DNA of 64,000 nt from Cysteiniphilum sp. JM-1 (lineage in GTDB: Bacteria > Pseudomonadota > Gammaproteobacteria > Francisellales > Francisellaceae). Location of the stretch: assembly GCF_008711525.1 (NCBI RefSeq), contig NZ_VXKS01000009.1, forward strand, positions 1 through 64,000, read 5' to 3'. The translations under genes and the position numbers were made by a program. Below the pieces are notes generated by a model. It ran no database searches and was not told the origin of the DNA. It saw only the letters and a program-made list of their open reading frames with translations. Below are positions 19,119-28,952 of the stretch, one piece after another. Numbering within the stretch: position 1 is the first letter of the stretch; each line of letters begins with the position of its first letter.

Positions 19119-21428
19119 ATGGCAAAAAACCTTGTAATTGTTGAGTCACCTGCAAAATCCAAGACAATAAAAAAATACTTAGGCAATGATTTTGAAATTC
19201 TTGCCTCTTATGGACATGTTCGTGACCTTGAACCCAAAGAGTCTTCAGTCAATGTTGAAGATCATTTTAAAATGAAATACCAATTGATTGAACGCAATAA
19301 ACGTCATATTGATGCCATTAAAAAGGCTGCTAAATCCGCTGATGAAATTTATCTGGCAACGGATCCGGATCGCGAGGGCGAAGCAATTTCCTGGCATATT
19401 TATGAGCTTTTAAATGACGCTAAACTCATTAAAGATAAACCTGTGCATCGCATCGCTTTTAATGAGATTACCAAATCGGCGGTGAATGCCGCCGTTGCTA
19501 ATCCACGTGAGTTGGCAATGGATCTTGTTAATGCGCAACAGGCGCGACGCGCTTTGGATTTTCTGGTGGGCTTTAAACTGTCCCCTTTACTTTGGAAAAA
19601 AGTTCGTCGCGGACTTTCAGCCGGACGCGTGCAAAGTCCAGCGCTTAGAATGATTGTTGAGCGCGAGCTTGAGATTGAAGCATTTGAATCTAAAGAGTAT
19701 TGGAGCATCACTGCTGAGCTTAAAAAGCGCAAAAAATTCATGGCAAAACTCTCTATTTTTAATAATCAAAAGTGTGAGCAATTTAGCTTCACCAATGAAA
19801 ACGATGCGACAAATGCACTTGATATCATCAAAAAAGATGCCAATGGCGAGTTAATCGTTCATGGCATTGAAAAGAAACAAAAGCGTCGCAATCCACTGCC
19901 ACCTTTTATCACCTCAACACTTCAGCAAGATGCCGTGCGTAAACTTGGATTTACCACCAAGAAAACGATGATGTTAGCACAGCAACTATATGAAGGTATT
20001 GAGATTGGTAGCGAAGGCGCTGTTGGTTTGATTACTTATATGCGTACTGACTCAACGAACCTTTCACAAGATGCTTTAAATGAATTACGTGACTTTATTG
20101 TCAAGGAATATGGTCAGGATCACCTGCCAACAAGTGCGCGAATTTATAAAACCAAAAATCAAAATGCCCAAGAAGCACATGAGGCAATCCGCCCTACTTC
20201 AGCTTATCGTAAACCTGAAGATGTCAGAGCATTTCTATCCAATGATCAATTTAAACTATATGATCTGATTTGGAAGCGTACCGTAGCCTGCCAGATGATT
20301 CATGCATTAATGGATACTGTTGCGATTGACTTTATTACTGAAAATAAAGCACATACTTTTAAAGCAACGGGATCAGTCGTTGCTAAACCTGGTTTCTTAG
20401 CAGTGTATCAAGAAGCCAAGGATGAAGATGCAGCAAGCGATGATAGTGAGGGCTTAATCCTGCCTGAGTTCAAAGAAGGTGAGAAAGTGCCGGTGCTTGA
20501 TATTATCGGTAAACAGCACTTTACTGAGCCTCCACCACGCTACACAGAAGCATCTCTTGTAAAAGCGCTTGAAGAATACGGTATTGGTCGCCCATCAACT
20601 TACGCAACGATCATTTCAACGTTACAGCAGCGTGATTATGCGCTATTAGAGAAAAAGCGTTTTAAACCAACCGATGTTGGTCGCATTGTTAATAGTTTTT
20701 TAACCGATTATTTCTATCGCTATGTCGAGTACACTTTTACGGCGAAGCTTGAAGATGAGTTAGATAATATTGCCGATGGCAAGATCGAGTGGGTGCCGGT
20801 GTTAGAGAAATTCTGGCAGCCATTTATCAAGCAAATTACCGAGATTGATGCAACAGTCAAAAAAAGTGATGTAACACATGAAGAAATGGATGAAGACTGC
20901 CCTGAGTGTGGGCACAAGCTTTCTATTCGTTTAGGGCGCAGTGGTCGCTTTATCGGTTGTACGAATTATCCAGCTTGTACCTATACACGCGCGATTGCCA
21001 AAGATGGTGAAGAGCCTCAAGAAAAAGTAGAGCCTGAGGTCGTCGCAGATCGCAAATGTCCAGCATGTGAATCAGATCTTTTAATCAAACAAGGTCGCTA
21101 TGGTAAATTTATTGGTTGTTCTAATTATCCAAAATGCAAACATATGGAGCCATTAGAAAAACCAAAAGATACCGGCATTGAATGTCCAAAATGCAAGAAA
21201 AACAACTTTGTTGAGAAAAAATCTCGCAAAGGAAAGGTATTCTACGCTTGCGCTGGTTTCCCTAAGTGCAAAAACTCATTCTGGTATCCACCAATTGCCG
21301 AGGAATGCCCAAAATGTCATTCACCAATCCTTTTGCATAAGACTACCAAAAAAGATGGCGAGCAAAAAGTTTGCCCTAATGAAGAGTGTGATTATGTGGT
21401 TAATTTAAATCAGTCAGAGACAGAATAG
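19119..21428 (+). CDS. topA: DNA topoisomerase I
   Basis: A 769-aa type IA topoisomerase that relaxes negative supercoils by single-strand passage. N-terminal TOPRIM domain: VIVESPAKSKTIKKYLG and DPDREGEAISWH with the metal-binding acidic residues. The catalytic tyrosine is in GLITYMRTDSTNLS (Tyr307). The C-terminus holds four Cys4 zinc-ribbon modules, beginning CPECGHKL, CPACESDL, CPKCKKNN and CPKCHSPI. The E. coli enzyme has 865 residues, so this one is somewhat shorter. It stands alone on the plus strand after the fusion gene, 7 nt from the convergent methyltransferase stop. Confidence 0.98.
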   Translation: MAKNLVIVESPAKSKTIKKYLGNDFEILASYGHVRDLEPKESSVNVEDHFKMKYQLIERNKRHIDAIKKAAKSADEIYLATDPDREGEAISWHIYELLNDAKLIKDKPVHRIAFNEITKSAVNAAVANPRELAMDLVNAQQARRALDFLVGFKLSPLLWKKVRRGLSAGRVQSPALRMIVERELEIEAFESKEYWSITAELKKRKKFMAKLSIFNNQKCEQFSFTNENDATNALDIIKKDANGELIVHGIEKKQKRRNPLPPFITSTLQQDAVRKLGFTTKKTMMLAQQLYEGIEIGSEGAVGLITYMRTDSTNLSQDALNELRDFIVKEYGQDHLPTSARIYKTKNQNAQEAHEAIRPTSAYRKPEDVRAFLSNDQFKLYDLIWKRTVACQMIHALMDTVAIDFITENKAHTFKATGSVVAKPGFLAVYQEAKDEDAASDDSEGLILPEFKEGEKVPVLDIIGKQHFTEPPPRYTEASLVKALEEYGIGRPSTYATIISTLQQRDYALLEKKRFKPTDVGRIVNSFLTDYFYRYVEYTFTAKLEDELDNIADGKIEWVPVLEKFWQPFIKQITEIDATVKKSDVTHEEMDEDCPECGHKLSIRLGRSGRFIGCTNYPACTYTRAIAKDGEEPQEKVEPEVVADRKCPACESDLLIKQGRYGKFIGCSNYPKCKHMEPLEKPKDTGIECPKCKKNNFVEKKSRKGKVFYACAGFPKCKNSFWYPPIAEECPKCHSPILLHKTTKKDGEQKVCPNEECDYVVNLNQSETE

Positions 21429-21435
21429 ATTTAGG

Positions 21436-22431
21436 TTATTCGCTTTGGTGCAAATCTTGTTTTATCGCACAAGCAAGTGCATAAGCAAGATTTACTGGCA
21501 CTGCATTACCAATCATTTTGTAACCATCAGTTAGGTTTTCATAATGAAACTTGAAACCATCATCAAACGTTTGTATCCGTGCACACTCACGCACACTTAA
21601 TCTTCTATATAATGCCTCTTTGCCAGGGACAAAAATTCTTTTATCTTGTTCAATAAACTGCATCTTAGGCGCTTGGGGATGAATTGGAGCATGCCGCCCT
21701 CCTGCTTGAATAGTAAACGATTGTTCCTCCCAACTGCGTACTCGATTTCTCGACATGTAGATGCTTGAAAACCCACCTGTCATATATTCATGATTTGCCA
21801 CAGTGCATAATGCTGCATTTGTATAAACTTTATTTATTGCAGGCATTGCATTATCTTTCAAATCATAAATTGCATCTTTTAATATGGGTTTAGGCTCAAA
21901 TGGAGTAACTCTTTTAAAATCAAATTTAAGTCCTAGATCTTTTCGATATCCAATAAAAAAAACTCGTTTACGGTCTTGAGGAACATTAAAATCACAAGCA
22001 TTTAATAAGCCAAATGATAACACATATCCACATTCCTGAAACATCTGCTGAATATTTAACAATGCTTCTCTATGCCTTGGTAAAAGCATTCCAGAAACAT
22101 TCTCAGCCAAAAAGAATAAAGGCTTCTTTGCGTCCAAAATCCTAATGAAGTCGAAGAATAATTGCCCTCTTTTATCATCAATCCCTCTTAATGCTCCTGC
22201 CTCGCTCCAGCTTTGGCAAGGCGGACCGCCAATAATACCGTCACAATCAGGAACATCAGCTACTGAAACAGCCGTTATACTGCGCCTGTCCAAAAAGGTG
22301 TTTTTATGATTATCTTCGTAGGTTTTCCAAATTGATTTGTCATATTCATTTGCCCATATACAACTAAAGCCAGCTTTTTTAAAACCAAGATCTAGCCCCC
22401 CTGCACCAGAAAACAAGCTAACTATTTTCAT
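21436..22431 (-). CDS. DNA cytosine-5 methyltransferase, M.HaeIII-like (predicted GGCC)
   Basis: A 331-aa methyltransferase with all main C5-MTase motifs: I ([13 protein letters not shown]), IV with the catalytic Cys (GGPPCQSW), VI (FLAENVSGM), VIII ([10 protein letters not shown]) and IX-X ([26 protein letters not shown]). By recall it matches M.HaeIII closely, including the target-recognition stretch around [19 protein letters not shown], so the methylated site is predicted to be GGCC. The ATG at 22431 is chosen with AAGG upstream; a GTG two codons earlier is inside the ribosome site. It overlaps the end of the endonuclease gene by 14 bp, implying translational coupling. The pair sits between topA and trxA like an insertion. 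Confidence 0.95.
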   Translation of the reverse strand: MKIVSLFSGAGGLDLGFKKAGFSCIWANEYDKSIWKTYEDNHKNTFLDRRSITAVSVADVPDCDGIIGGPPCQSWSEAGALRGIDDKRGQLFFDFIRILDAKKPLFFLAENVSGMLLPRHREALLNIQQMFQECGYVLSFGLLNACDFNVPQDRKRVFFIGYRKDLGLKFDFKRVTPFEPKPILKDAIYDLKDNAMPAINKVYTNAALCTVANHEYMTGGFSSIYMSRNRVRSWEEQSFTIQAGGRHAPIHPQAPKMQFIEQDKRIFVPGKEALYRRLSVRECARIQTFDDGFKFHYENLTDGYKMIGNAVPVNLAYALACAIKQDLHQSE

Positions 22432-23404
22432 TTTCACCCTTGCTTTGGATACTTAATTTATTTTTAAATAAGGTTTTTGGCGAACTTAAAAGTTGAATAT
22501 CAAACTTTAATGATGGCTCTACTTTTGAGCTTGCATTATGAATTCTGAATGAAATTTTCCAATCATTATCCATAGATAAAATTAACGTATTTTTGCTACC
22601 ACTTTTAAATGAAAGATCTAATATTTTCGTTGGTGCTTTTACTAGAGGCGTTTGAAATTTAGGTGCAATGCTTCTGAATGATAAATTTAGTGTTCCATAA
22701 AGATTATAAGCCTGTATTTCAACACCTTTTCTGTTTTGAATGACTTTATAAAAATCGTGTCTACCGACCAAATAGGCAAGTAAATTAATTGGGACAGTTG
22801 ATGGGGACTGATTATATAGATCAATTAACTCATGTTTAAATGCAATCAATATTGGTTTGTATACCTCCTCATGATAATCGCCAATTTCACTCCACTTTTT
22901 TATTCCTTGGCTTTCTTCCTTAATTTTTTTCAGCCTACTGAAAATGGGATATATATTTTCAAAATACTTTTCTGACGACTTCATATTTAGCCATTTCTCG
23001 CCAAAATCTAGCTTATTTGATAGTCTTGAGTGTTTAACTGCATGATGGTTATTCTTAGCTGAAATTCCTATCTCCCATTTTTGTAACAACCTTACAATTA
23101 AAACATCTCTCACATCACCACCTTGACCAAGCTGATCTGAAAGAATCTCCAACTGAAGAACATCTTCTTTACCAAAATCATTAGCTAATCTTGGTTCAAT
23201 ATCCATCAAAAAATTAACTGCAAAACTTGACGTTAGTAAATACCTGCTTTGTTCATTTGGGAGTAATTTATCAAAACACGCTTGCGCCACAAAAAATGAA
23301 CTATTTTCAATCACCTCGATGGTTGTATGATTGTGCAGCTTTTCTTTAAACTCTTTTAAAAGTGCATATTCAAATGCTTTTCCAGTCATCATTTGTTTTG
23401 ACAT
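22418..23404 (-). CDS. HaeIII-family type II restriction endonuclease
   Basis: A 328-aa protein placed directly before a HaeIII-like methyltransferase and overlapping it. It resembles the HaeIII endonuclease family by recall, with [11 protein letters not shown] followed by [20 protein letters not shown] as the likely catalytic and metal-binding region (about residues 95-130). R.HaeIII cuts GG^CC and has a similar length. The ATG at 23404 has AAGGAGG upstream. Endonuclease first, methyltransferase second on one transcript is a risky order for a restriction system, so control of timing would be needed; no controller (C) gene is seen. The base composition is more AT-rich than the neighbouring core genes. 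Confidence 0.85.
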   Translation of the reverse strand: MSKQMMTGKAFEYALLKEFKEKLHNHTTIEVIENSSFFVAQACFDKLLPNEQSRYLLTSSFAVNFLMDIEPRLANDFGKEDVLQLEILSDQLGQGGDVRDVLIVRLLQKWEIGISAKNNHHAVKHSRLSNKLDFGEKWLNMKSSEKYFENIYPIFSRLKKIKEESQGIKKWSEIGDYHEEVYKPILIAFKHELIDLYNQSPSTVPINLLAYLVGRHDFYKVIQNRKGVEIQAYNLYGTLNLSFRSIAPKFQTPLVKAPTKILDLSFKSGSKNTLILSMDNDWKISFRIHNASSKVEPSLKFDIQLLSSPKTLFKNKLSIQSKGENENS

Positions 23405-23528
23405 TATCCCTCCTTAAGCGAGGTTAATTACAGCCTATTCTAAGGCAAAGCATTCTAACAAAATTTATTTCTGATCATAAGGATTATTTTGATTCAACAC
23501 GAAAGCCAAAAATTAGCAAGGATTTGCG

Positions 23529-23557
23529 TTCACCTTGTTTCCCTTTTCTGATAGAAT
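23529..23557 (+). promoter_or_regulatory. Candidate sigma-70 promoter of trxA
   Basis: -35 TTCACC (23529-23534), 17-bp spacer, -10 TAGAAT (23552-23557), giving a leader of about 45-50 nt before the trxA ATG at 23611. The 206-bp spacer also has to hold the divergent promoter of the restriction genes, which I could not place. Confidence 0.5.
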
Positions 23558-23610
23558 CGCCAACAGTTTTTCTTTAAAATAAACAATTTAAACATTAAAG
23601 GAATTTAATT

Positions 23611-23934
23611 ATGTCACAATGCGTAAATATTACTGATAGTGAATTTGAATCAGCTGTTGTTAACAGCGAACAGCCTGTTTTAGTTGATTTCTGGGCGCCA
23701 TGGTGTGGACCTTGTAAAATGATTGCACCGATCTTAGATCAGGTTGCTGAGCATTATGGTGAGAAACTTAAAATCGTTAAGATCAACGTTGATGACAATC
23801 AAGATACCCCTGCTAAGTTTGGTGTGCGAGGCATTCCAACGCTAATGGTTTTCAAAGATGGTGAAAACGTCGAAACTAAAGTGGGTGCAGTACAAAAATC
23901 ACAATTGATTCAAATCCTTGATAAACATATTTAA
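23611..23934 (+). CDS. trxA: Thioredoxin 1
   Basis: A 107-aa thiol-disulfide oxidoreductase, full length, with the active site WAPWCGPCKM and the cis-proline loop GIPTLMVFK. It reduces cytoplasmic disulfides, for example in ribonucleotide reductase, with electrons from thioredoxin reductase. AAAGGA lies 9 nt before the ATG. It stands immediately upstream of rho, as in E. coli and many gammaproteobacteria. Confidence 0.98.
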   Translation: MSQCVNITDSEFESAVVNSEQPVLVDFWAPWCGPCKMIAPILDQVAEHYGEKLKIVKINVDDNQDTPAKFGVRGIPTLMVFKDGENVETKVGAVQKSQLIQILDKHI

Positions 23935-23974
23935 TTTCAACTATAAAATAAACAATAAACTTTTCGTTCAACCC

Positions 23975-23990
23975 GAAGGGGTTCCCCTTC
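23975..23990 (+). terminator. Hairpin between trxA and rho (attenuator or terminator)
   Basis: A perfect 7-bp stem gaagggg/ccccttc with a 2-nt loop in the 79-bp trxA-rho spacer, followed by ttcaacattc rather than a clean T-run. The E. coli rho leader is known to be attenuated by Rho itself; whether this hairpin takes part here is inference. Confidence 0.45.
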
Positions 23991-24013
23991 TTCAACATTC
24001 GTGAGAATTTTCA

Positions 24014-25273
24014 ATGAATTTAACCGACTTAAAAAACCGATCCATCCCTGAATTAATGGAGCTTTCGCGCTCACTTGGTCTTGAAGCCACAGGGCGCGCG
24101 CGTAAGCAAGAGATCATTTTTGGTATTTTAAAAGAGCACGCTGATAAAGGTGAAGACATCTATGGTGAAGGTGTGCTTGAGGTGTTACAAGATGGCTATG
24201 GCTTCTTACGCTCCTCTGATACGTCATACTTTGCGTCCCCTGACGATATCTACGTCTCACCGACCTTTATCCGTAAATTAAATTTACGCACGGGCGACAG
24301 CATTATCGGTAAAATTCGCCCACCTAAAGACAACGAGCGTTATTTTGCCGTAAAGCATATTGATAGTGTGAACTTTGACTCACCTGAGTTAGCACGCACT
24401 AAGGTGTTGTTTGAAAACTTAACCCCTGAATACGCTAAAGAACGTTTATCGATGGAATTAGGTAATGGCTCAAGTGAAGATATCACGGCACGAATTATTG
24501 ATTTAGCGGCACCTTTTGGTAAAGGACAACGTGGTTTGATCGTGGCACCTCCTAAAACGGGTAAAACAATCATGATGCAAAATATCGCCTCATCGATTGC
24601 TAAGAAATATCCTGAGTGTTATTTGATTGTGCTATTGATTGATGAACGTCCTGAAGAAGTAACAGAAATGCAACGCTCTGTGCGTGGTGAGGTGGTTGCC
24701 AGTACCTTTGATGAACCGGCAGCGCGCCACGTACAATTAGCTGAAATCGTTATTGAAAAAGCAAAACGCTTGGTTGAGCACAAACAAGATGTGGTTATTT
24801 TATTAGATTCTATTACGCGTCTGGCGCGTGCTTACAACACCGTATCCCCTGCTTCAGGTCGTGTATTATCCGGTGGTGTTGAAGCCAATGCTTTACAAAA
24901 ACCAAAGCGTTTCTTCGGTGCAGCGCGTAACACAGCTGAAGGTGGTAGCCTAACGATTATTGCCACAGCGCTTGTTGAAACAGGTTCCAAGATGGATGAG
25001 GTTATCTTTGAGGAATTTAAAGGAACCGGTAACATGGAGCTTCATTTGGATCGTAAGATTGCTGAAAAACGTGTTTATCCTGCGATTAGTTTTGGACGTT
25101 CTGGTACACGTCGTGAGGAGCTATTAACCACACAAGAAGAGCTGCAAAAACTATGGATTCTGCGTAAGATTCTGCATGAAATGGAAGATACGCAGGCAAT
25201 GGAGTTTTTAACAGAACGCTTGAAAAAAACGCAAACCAATGAAGAGTTTTTTAATATTATGAAGCGTGGTTAA
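24014..25273 (+). CDS. rho: Transcription termination factor Rho
   Basis: A 419-aa hexameric RNA helicase, the same length as E. coli Rho. The N-terminal RNA-binding domain starts [20 protein letters not shown] and includes the cold-shock-like primary site ([13 protein letters not shown]). The ATPase domain carries Walker A (APPKTGKT), Walker B ([17 protein letters not shown]) and the secondary-site loops. It terminates untranslated transcripts. A hairpin lies in the leader. Downstream, a 100-bp spacer leads to gshA. Confidence 0.98.
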   Translation: MNLTDLKNRSIPELMELSRSLGLEATGRARKQEIIFGILKEHADKGEDIYGEGVLEVLQDGYGFLRSSDTSYFASPDDIYVSPTFIRKLNLRTGDSIIGKIRPPKDNERYFAVKHIDSVNFDSPELARTKVLFENLTPEYAKERLSMELGNGSSEDITARIIDLAAPFGKGQRGLIVAPPKTGKTIMMQNIASSIAKKYPECYLIVLLIDERPEEVTEMQRSVRGEVVASTFDEPAARHVQLAEIVIEKAKRLVEHKQDVVILLDSITRLARAYNTVSPASGRVLSGGVEANALQKPKRFFGAARNTAEGGSLTIIATALVETGSKMDEVIFEEFKGTGNMELHLDRKIAEKRVYPAISFGRSGTRREELLTTQEELQKLWILRKILHEMEDTQAMEFLTERLKKTQTNEEFFNIMKRG

Positions 25274-25313
25274 GCTCAAACAAAAAAATATCATTCTATC
25301 TACTTGAGATAAC

Positions 25314-25366
25314 CTAGCAAGTGGCACTCTTTTGCCGTAAACTGCAGGAAGTTTCCACTTAGCTAG
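25314..25366 (+). promoter_or_regulatory. Hairpin covering the gshA ribosome-binding region
   Basis: ctagcaagtgg (25314-25324) pairs with ccacttagctag (25355-25366) with one bulged base, closing a 30-nt loop. The right arm ends 7 nt before the gshA ATG, where the ribosome must bind, and no clear Shine-Dalgarno stands outside it. The stem could limit translation or be part of a leader-type control; this is inference from position. Confidence 0.4.
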
Positions 25367-25373
25367 TGACACG

Positions 25374-26891
25374 ATGAATTTATTTTCAAACTTAAATCAA
25401 TATCAGCATAAGCGCGGCATTGAGCGCGAAACCTTACGTATATTACGCTCAGGCAAAACAGCCACCTCAGATCACCCTAAGGCTCTTGGTTCAAAGCTTA
25501 CCAATAGCAATATCACGGTTGATTTTTCAGAAGGCTTGCTTGAGTTGATTACCGAGCCATATGACTCTATTGATAAGACGTTCACACGTTTAGAGCACAT
25601 CTTGGCTTTTTCCACACAAAACTTATCTCAAAATGAGCTTATTTTGGCGACTAGTATGCCATTAACAACCACAGAACAAGAGATTAAAATCGCTGATTTT
25701 GGCAGCTCTAATTCAGGTAAGATGAAAGAAGTCTATCGCCGTGGTTTAGCCAAACGTTATGGCAAAATCATGCAAGCGATTTCTGGTGTGCATTATAATT
25801 TCTCATATGATATTAAGCTTATGAATGAACTCGCTCAAACACGCAAAATGACCAGTGATGCGCTGTATTTCTCGGCGATCAATCATTACTTTGAATTTAT
25901 GTGGCTGATACCCTACTTATTTGGTGCTTCCCCCATTTGCGCTAAAACTTCTGTGAAGCAACAACCTGACTATCTGACATCATTTGATGATGAGTTTTAT
26001 ATTGGAGAATATGCCACTAGTCTGAGAATGAGTAATTTAGGCTATCAAAGTGCAGCACAAGAGAATCTATTTATCTCCTATGATAATTTGCAAAGCTATG
26101 TTTATGACTTAGTCAATGCCACTAAAACCCCTTACCCTGCATTTGAGGAAATTGGTTTATTTGATGGCAATGGGTTTCGTCAACAGCTTAATGGCAGCAT
26201 TCTACAAATAGAGAATGAATACTACAGCAGTATTCGCCCAAAACAGATTGCCAAGCGTGGCGAGCGCCCTGCTTGCGCTTTGCTTAATCGCGGTGTGGCT
26301 TATCTTGAGGTTCGTGTATTGGATGTTAATCCGTTTTCACCACTTGGGATAGATAAAGAGACAGCACATTTTATTGAAGCCTTATTAATGACCTGCTTGA
26401 TGCTGCCAACTAAGCACTACTCAAAAAATAATATCGCACGCAACAAACTAAACTTCTCAAAAGTTGTAACACAAGGACGTAATCCACAATTGCAATTGAT
26501 TAATAGCCAAGATAAACCGCAGTTACTACAAGATTTAGGCATAGAGCTTCTTGAGCTCATTGCCCACACAGCAAAAAACATGGGTGAGCAATATCAACGA
26601 GCCATCAATAAGCAGCTTCAGAAACTAACTGATCCAACAACAACGCTTTCCGGTCAGTTTGTGGATGCCGCTAAAAATGGCTATTTGAGTGAGGTACTTA
26701 ATCTATCCGCATCAAATACAGAGCATTTGCAAGAACTCAGATTAGATGACAAAGAGCGCAAAGCGTTCATGCATGAAGCACAAGCTTCACTTGCCGCACA
26801 ATCACAGCTTGAACAAGGCGATTGTTGTGACCTTAATACCTATATCGATCACTACTATCTATCTGCTGATTGCTCGCAAGTAGTCGAGTAA
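25374..26891 (+). CDS. gshA: Glutamate-cysteine ligase
   Basis: A 505-aa ATP-dependent ligase, first step of glutathione synthesis (E. coli GshA 518 aa). Characteristic stretches are KRGIERETLRI near the N-terminus, TVDFSEGLLELITEP, ISGVHYNFSYD and the segment ending AYLEVRVLDVNPFSPLGID. No gshB is in the window. Its stop lies one base from the convergent hmuV stop, with no terminator between. The leader carries a hairpin over the start region. Confidence 0.97.
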   Translation: MNLFSNLNQYQHKRGIERETLRILRSGKTATSDHPKALGSKLTNSNITVDFSEGLLELITEPYDSIDKTFTRLEHILAFSTQNLSQNELILATSMPLTTTEQEIKIADFGSSNSGKMKEVYRRGLAKRYGKIMQAISGVHYNFSYDIKLMNELAQTRKMTSDALYFSAINHYFEFMWLIPYLFGASPICAKTSVKQQPDYLTSFDDEFYIGEYATSLRMSNLGYQSAAQENLFISYDNLQSYVYDLVNATKTPYPAFEEIGLFDGNGFRQQLNGSILQIENEYYSSIRPKQIAKRGERPACALLNRGVAYLEVRVLDVNPFSPLGIDKETAHFIEALLMTCLMLPTKHYSKNNIARNKLNFSKVVTQGRNPQLQLINSQDKPQLLQDLGIELLELIAHTAKNMGEQYQRAINKQLQKLTDPTTTLSGQFVDAAKNGYLSEVLNLSASNTEHLQELRLDDKERKAFMHEAQASLAAQSQLEQGDCCDLNTYIDHYYLSADCSQVVE

Positions 26892-26892
26892 A

Positions 26893-27675
26893 TTAAGCAA
26901 GTACAATGACTTTTTTATTATTTTGAGGTCGATGAATAATATCCGCTTCAACTTGAAATGCCGTATAAATATGCTCGGGCGTTAATACCTTTTCCGTTTG
27001 ATCAAAGTCTAACATCTGACCATTTTTCAAAAGAAGGCTTTGATGATAGTAACTAAGCGCGATATTTAAGTCATGACCAATGACAAGCACTGCCAAATCA
27101 TGTTGCTGGACAAGCTTGTTTAATATTTGTAAGGTTTGACGCTGATAATAAACATCCATATGTGCGCTATATTCATCTAATAGCAAATACCCTTGATAAC
27201 TGTCATCATGTTGGTTTAATTGCAGCAATGCGCGCGCCAATTGCACACGCTGACGCTCACCACCGGATAATTGCTGATATTTCTTTTGACTAAAATGCTC
27301 AGCTTTTAATAAGGATAAAGAACATAAGGCTTTTTGATACTCTGTTTGTGAAAAGTTGCCTTTGCAATAAGATAGTGCTCCTAAGAGCACATAATCAATA
27401 ACATGAATATCTGTATAAATTTCCTCGTGCTGGGTGACATAAGCCATTTGCATGCTTTTTGTCACGGGACAGATCGCTTTTATATCCTTTTCATCTAATT
27501 TCACCCATCCAGTATAATGTAAATGCTCGCCTGAAATCACCTTCATTAATGTTGATTTACCTGCGCCATTTGCCCCTAAAATACCAGTTATTTGCCCTTT
27601 TCTAACTGTCATTGAAACATTATCAAGCAGGGTCTTTTGTGATAACTTTAAACTAATATTTTCAAGCGTTATCAT
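26893..27675 (-). CDS. hmuV: Hemin ABC transporter ATP-binding protein
   Basis: A 260-aa ATPase of the heme/iron-siderophore importer family: Walker A GANGAGKST, signature LSGGERQRVQLARAL, Walker B LLLDEYSAHMD (Tyr replaces the usual Pro after the catalytic Glu) and switch His in VIGHDLN. The start at 27675 is set by AGGTG 7 nt upstream and is one base after the hmuU stop; 20 more in-frame codons upstream lie inside hmuU. Last gene of the heme operon; it energises HmuU. Confidence 0.93.
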   Translation of the reverse strand: MITLENISLKLSQKTLLDNVSMTVRKGQITGILGANGAGKSTLMKVISGEHLHYTGWVKLDEKDIKAICPVTKSMQMAYVTQHEEIYTDIHVIDYVLLGALSYCKGNFSQTEYQKALCSLSLLKAEHFSQKKYQQLSGGERQRVQLARALLQLNQHDDSYQGYLLLDEYSAHMDVYYQRQTLQILNKLVQQHDLAVLVIGHDLNIALSYYHQSLLLKNGQMLDFDQTEKVLTPEHIYTAFQVEADIIHRPQNNKKVIVLA

Positions 27676-27676
27676 C

Positions 27677-28720
27677 TTAGACACCTCGCTGCAATTTTTG
27701 ACTAAACAACAAATAAACGAAATAAGGCGCACCAATTAACGCCGTCATTAAACCGATGGGTAATTCAGCAGGTGCTAATACCACCCTGGCAACAACATCA
27801 GCAACCGTTAGCAATAATCCGCCAAAAATACATGAAAAAAGCAGTAAATGACGATGTTCATTGCCTATAAGAAAACGAATAATGTGTGGCACAACCAAAC
27901 CGATAAAAGCCACAGGACCGGCAACGGCAGTACTGGCGCCAACAAGCAAAGCAATGGCGATGATGCTTTTGAGCTTTTGCCGATGAATATTAACACCAAG
28001 CATCCGCGCATACTGCTCACCGGCGATCATCGCATTAAGATACTTTGCAGTATTCATTAACAACATAAATGCTACGAAAATACATGGCAACAGAAATAAC
28101 ACCTGACCCCATGTAATATTAGCAAAACTGCCCATACTCCAAAAAGTAATACTTCTTAAAATACTATCATTTGATAGATACGTCATCACGCCAATCAATG
28201 CACCACACAATGCATTAATCGCAACGCCAGCCAATACCAAGATACCTAAATTACTGCGACCCTTAGTAATCGATAATAAATACGTTAAAAAGGTAATTAC
28301 CAGACTGCCAACAAATGCGCTTAAACCGAATCCCCAGGTAATTAAAAAGCTTGTCTGTACTAAGCTTGCACTAAGTAGCAAAAACAAAATAGCAAATAAC
28401 GACGCGCCACTGGTCATCCCTAAAAGGGCAGGATCCGCCAAAGGATTACGAAATAGCCCTTGCATCACAACACCAGCAACAGCTAGTGCACTACCAACAA
28501 CCACGGTTACAATTAAGCGCGGCAATCTAAGCTCTAATGCTACCTTTTGCATAAAACTGCCATCGACAAACAATTGTGAAAATTGCAAATTCAATGCACC
28601 AAACAACAGCGATAATAAACAAGCAGCAATGAGCAAAACCATAAACACACAAAACCAAAAACAGTATTTCTGGCGTTGTAAAGTAAATAGGGATTTAGCG
28701 ACTATATTATGTGTTTGCAT
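27677..28720 (-). CDS. hmuU: Hemin ABC transporter permease, FecCD family
   Basis: A 347-aa inner-membrane permease with about ten hydrophobic helices. Family hallmarks are RLPRLIVTVVVGSALAVAG, GLFRNPLADPALLGMTSGA and GPVAFIGLVVPHIIR. It forms a dimer served by HmuV and accepts heme from HmuT. Between hmuT and hmuU lies a 232-bp spacer filled with repeats, unlike the tight packing elsewhere in the operon. Confidence 0.94.
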   Translation of the reverse strand: MQTHNIVAKSLFTLQRQKYCFWFCVFMVLLIAACLLSLLFGALNLQFSQLFVDGSFMQKVALELRLPRLIVTVVVGSALAVAGVVMQGLFRNPLADPALLGMTSGASLFAILFLLLSASLVQTSFLITWGFGLSAFVGSLVITFLTYLLSITKGRSNLGILVLAGVAINALCGALIGVMTYLSNDSILRSITFWSMGSFANITWGQVLFLLPCIFVAFMLLMNTAKYLNAMIAGEQYARMLGVNIHRQKLKSIIAIALLVGASTAVAGPVAFIGLVVPHIIRFLIGNEHRHLLLFSCIFGGLLLTVADVVARVVLAPAELPIGLMTALIGAPYFVYLLFSQKLQRGV

Positions 28721-28753
28721 TTTTTTCTCTTTTTTTTGCTATAAACTTATATA

Positions 28754-28936
28754 TTCCTGCATAAGCGTTGGCTGAGCGTTAGTCGAAGCCAACATTAAAT
28801 ATTAATTTAATCTTTAATTCCCCTCACCCGTGCAGCTTAAGCTGCACGACCTCTCCCTCAAGGGGAGAGGTAGCTGATATAGCTTATTTTTAAATTATTA
28901 CCATATCACCCTTCGACTTCGCTCAGGGTACGATCA
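28754..28936. repeat. Composite REP-like repeat, copy 3, split by another palindrome
   Basis: The left arm attcctgcataagcgttggctgagcgttagtcgaagcc (28754-28790, shortened here to its key words ggctgagcg and gtcgaagcc) and the right arm cttcgacttcgctcagggta match the elements at 3101 and 15391. About 118 bp separate them instead of 15, because a different palindromic element sits inside. Confidence 0.75.
28820..28870. repeat. Nested palindromic element inside REP copy 3
   Basis: It begins cccctcacccg, contains the perfect 18-bp palindrome gtgcagcttaagctgcac (28830-28847) and then the hairpin cctctccc/gggagagg (28850-28870). It looks like a second dispersed repeat family. The strong stems lie within the hmuT-hmuU transcript and may stabilise or cut it, making the permease and ATPase less abundant than the binding protein. 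Confidence 0.7.
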
Positions 28937-28952
28937 GTCTATATTTCATTTT

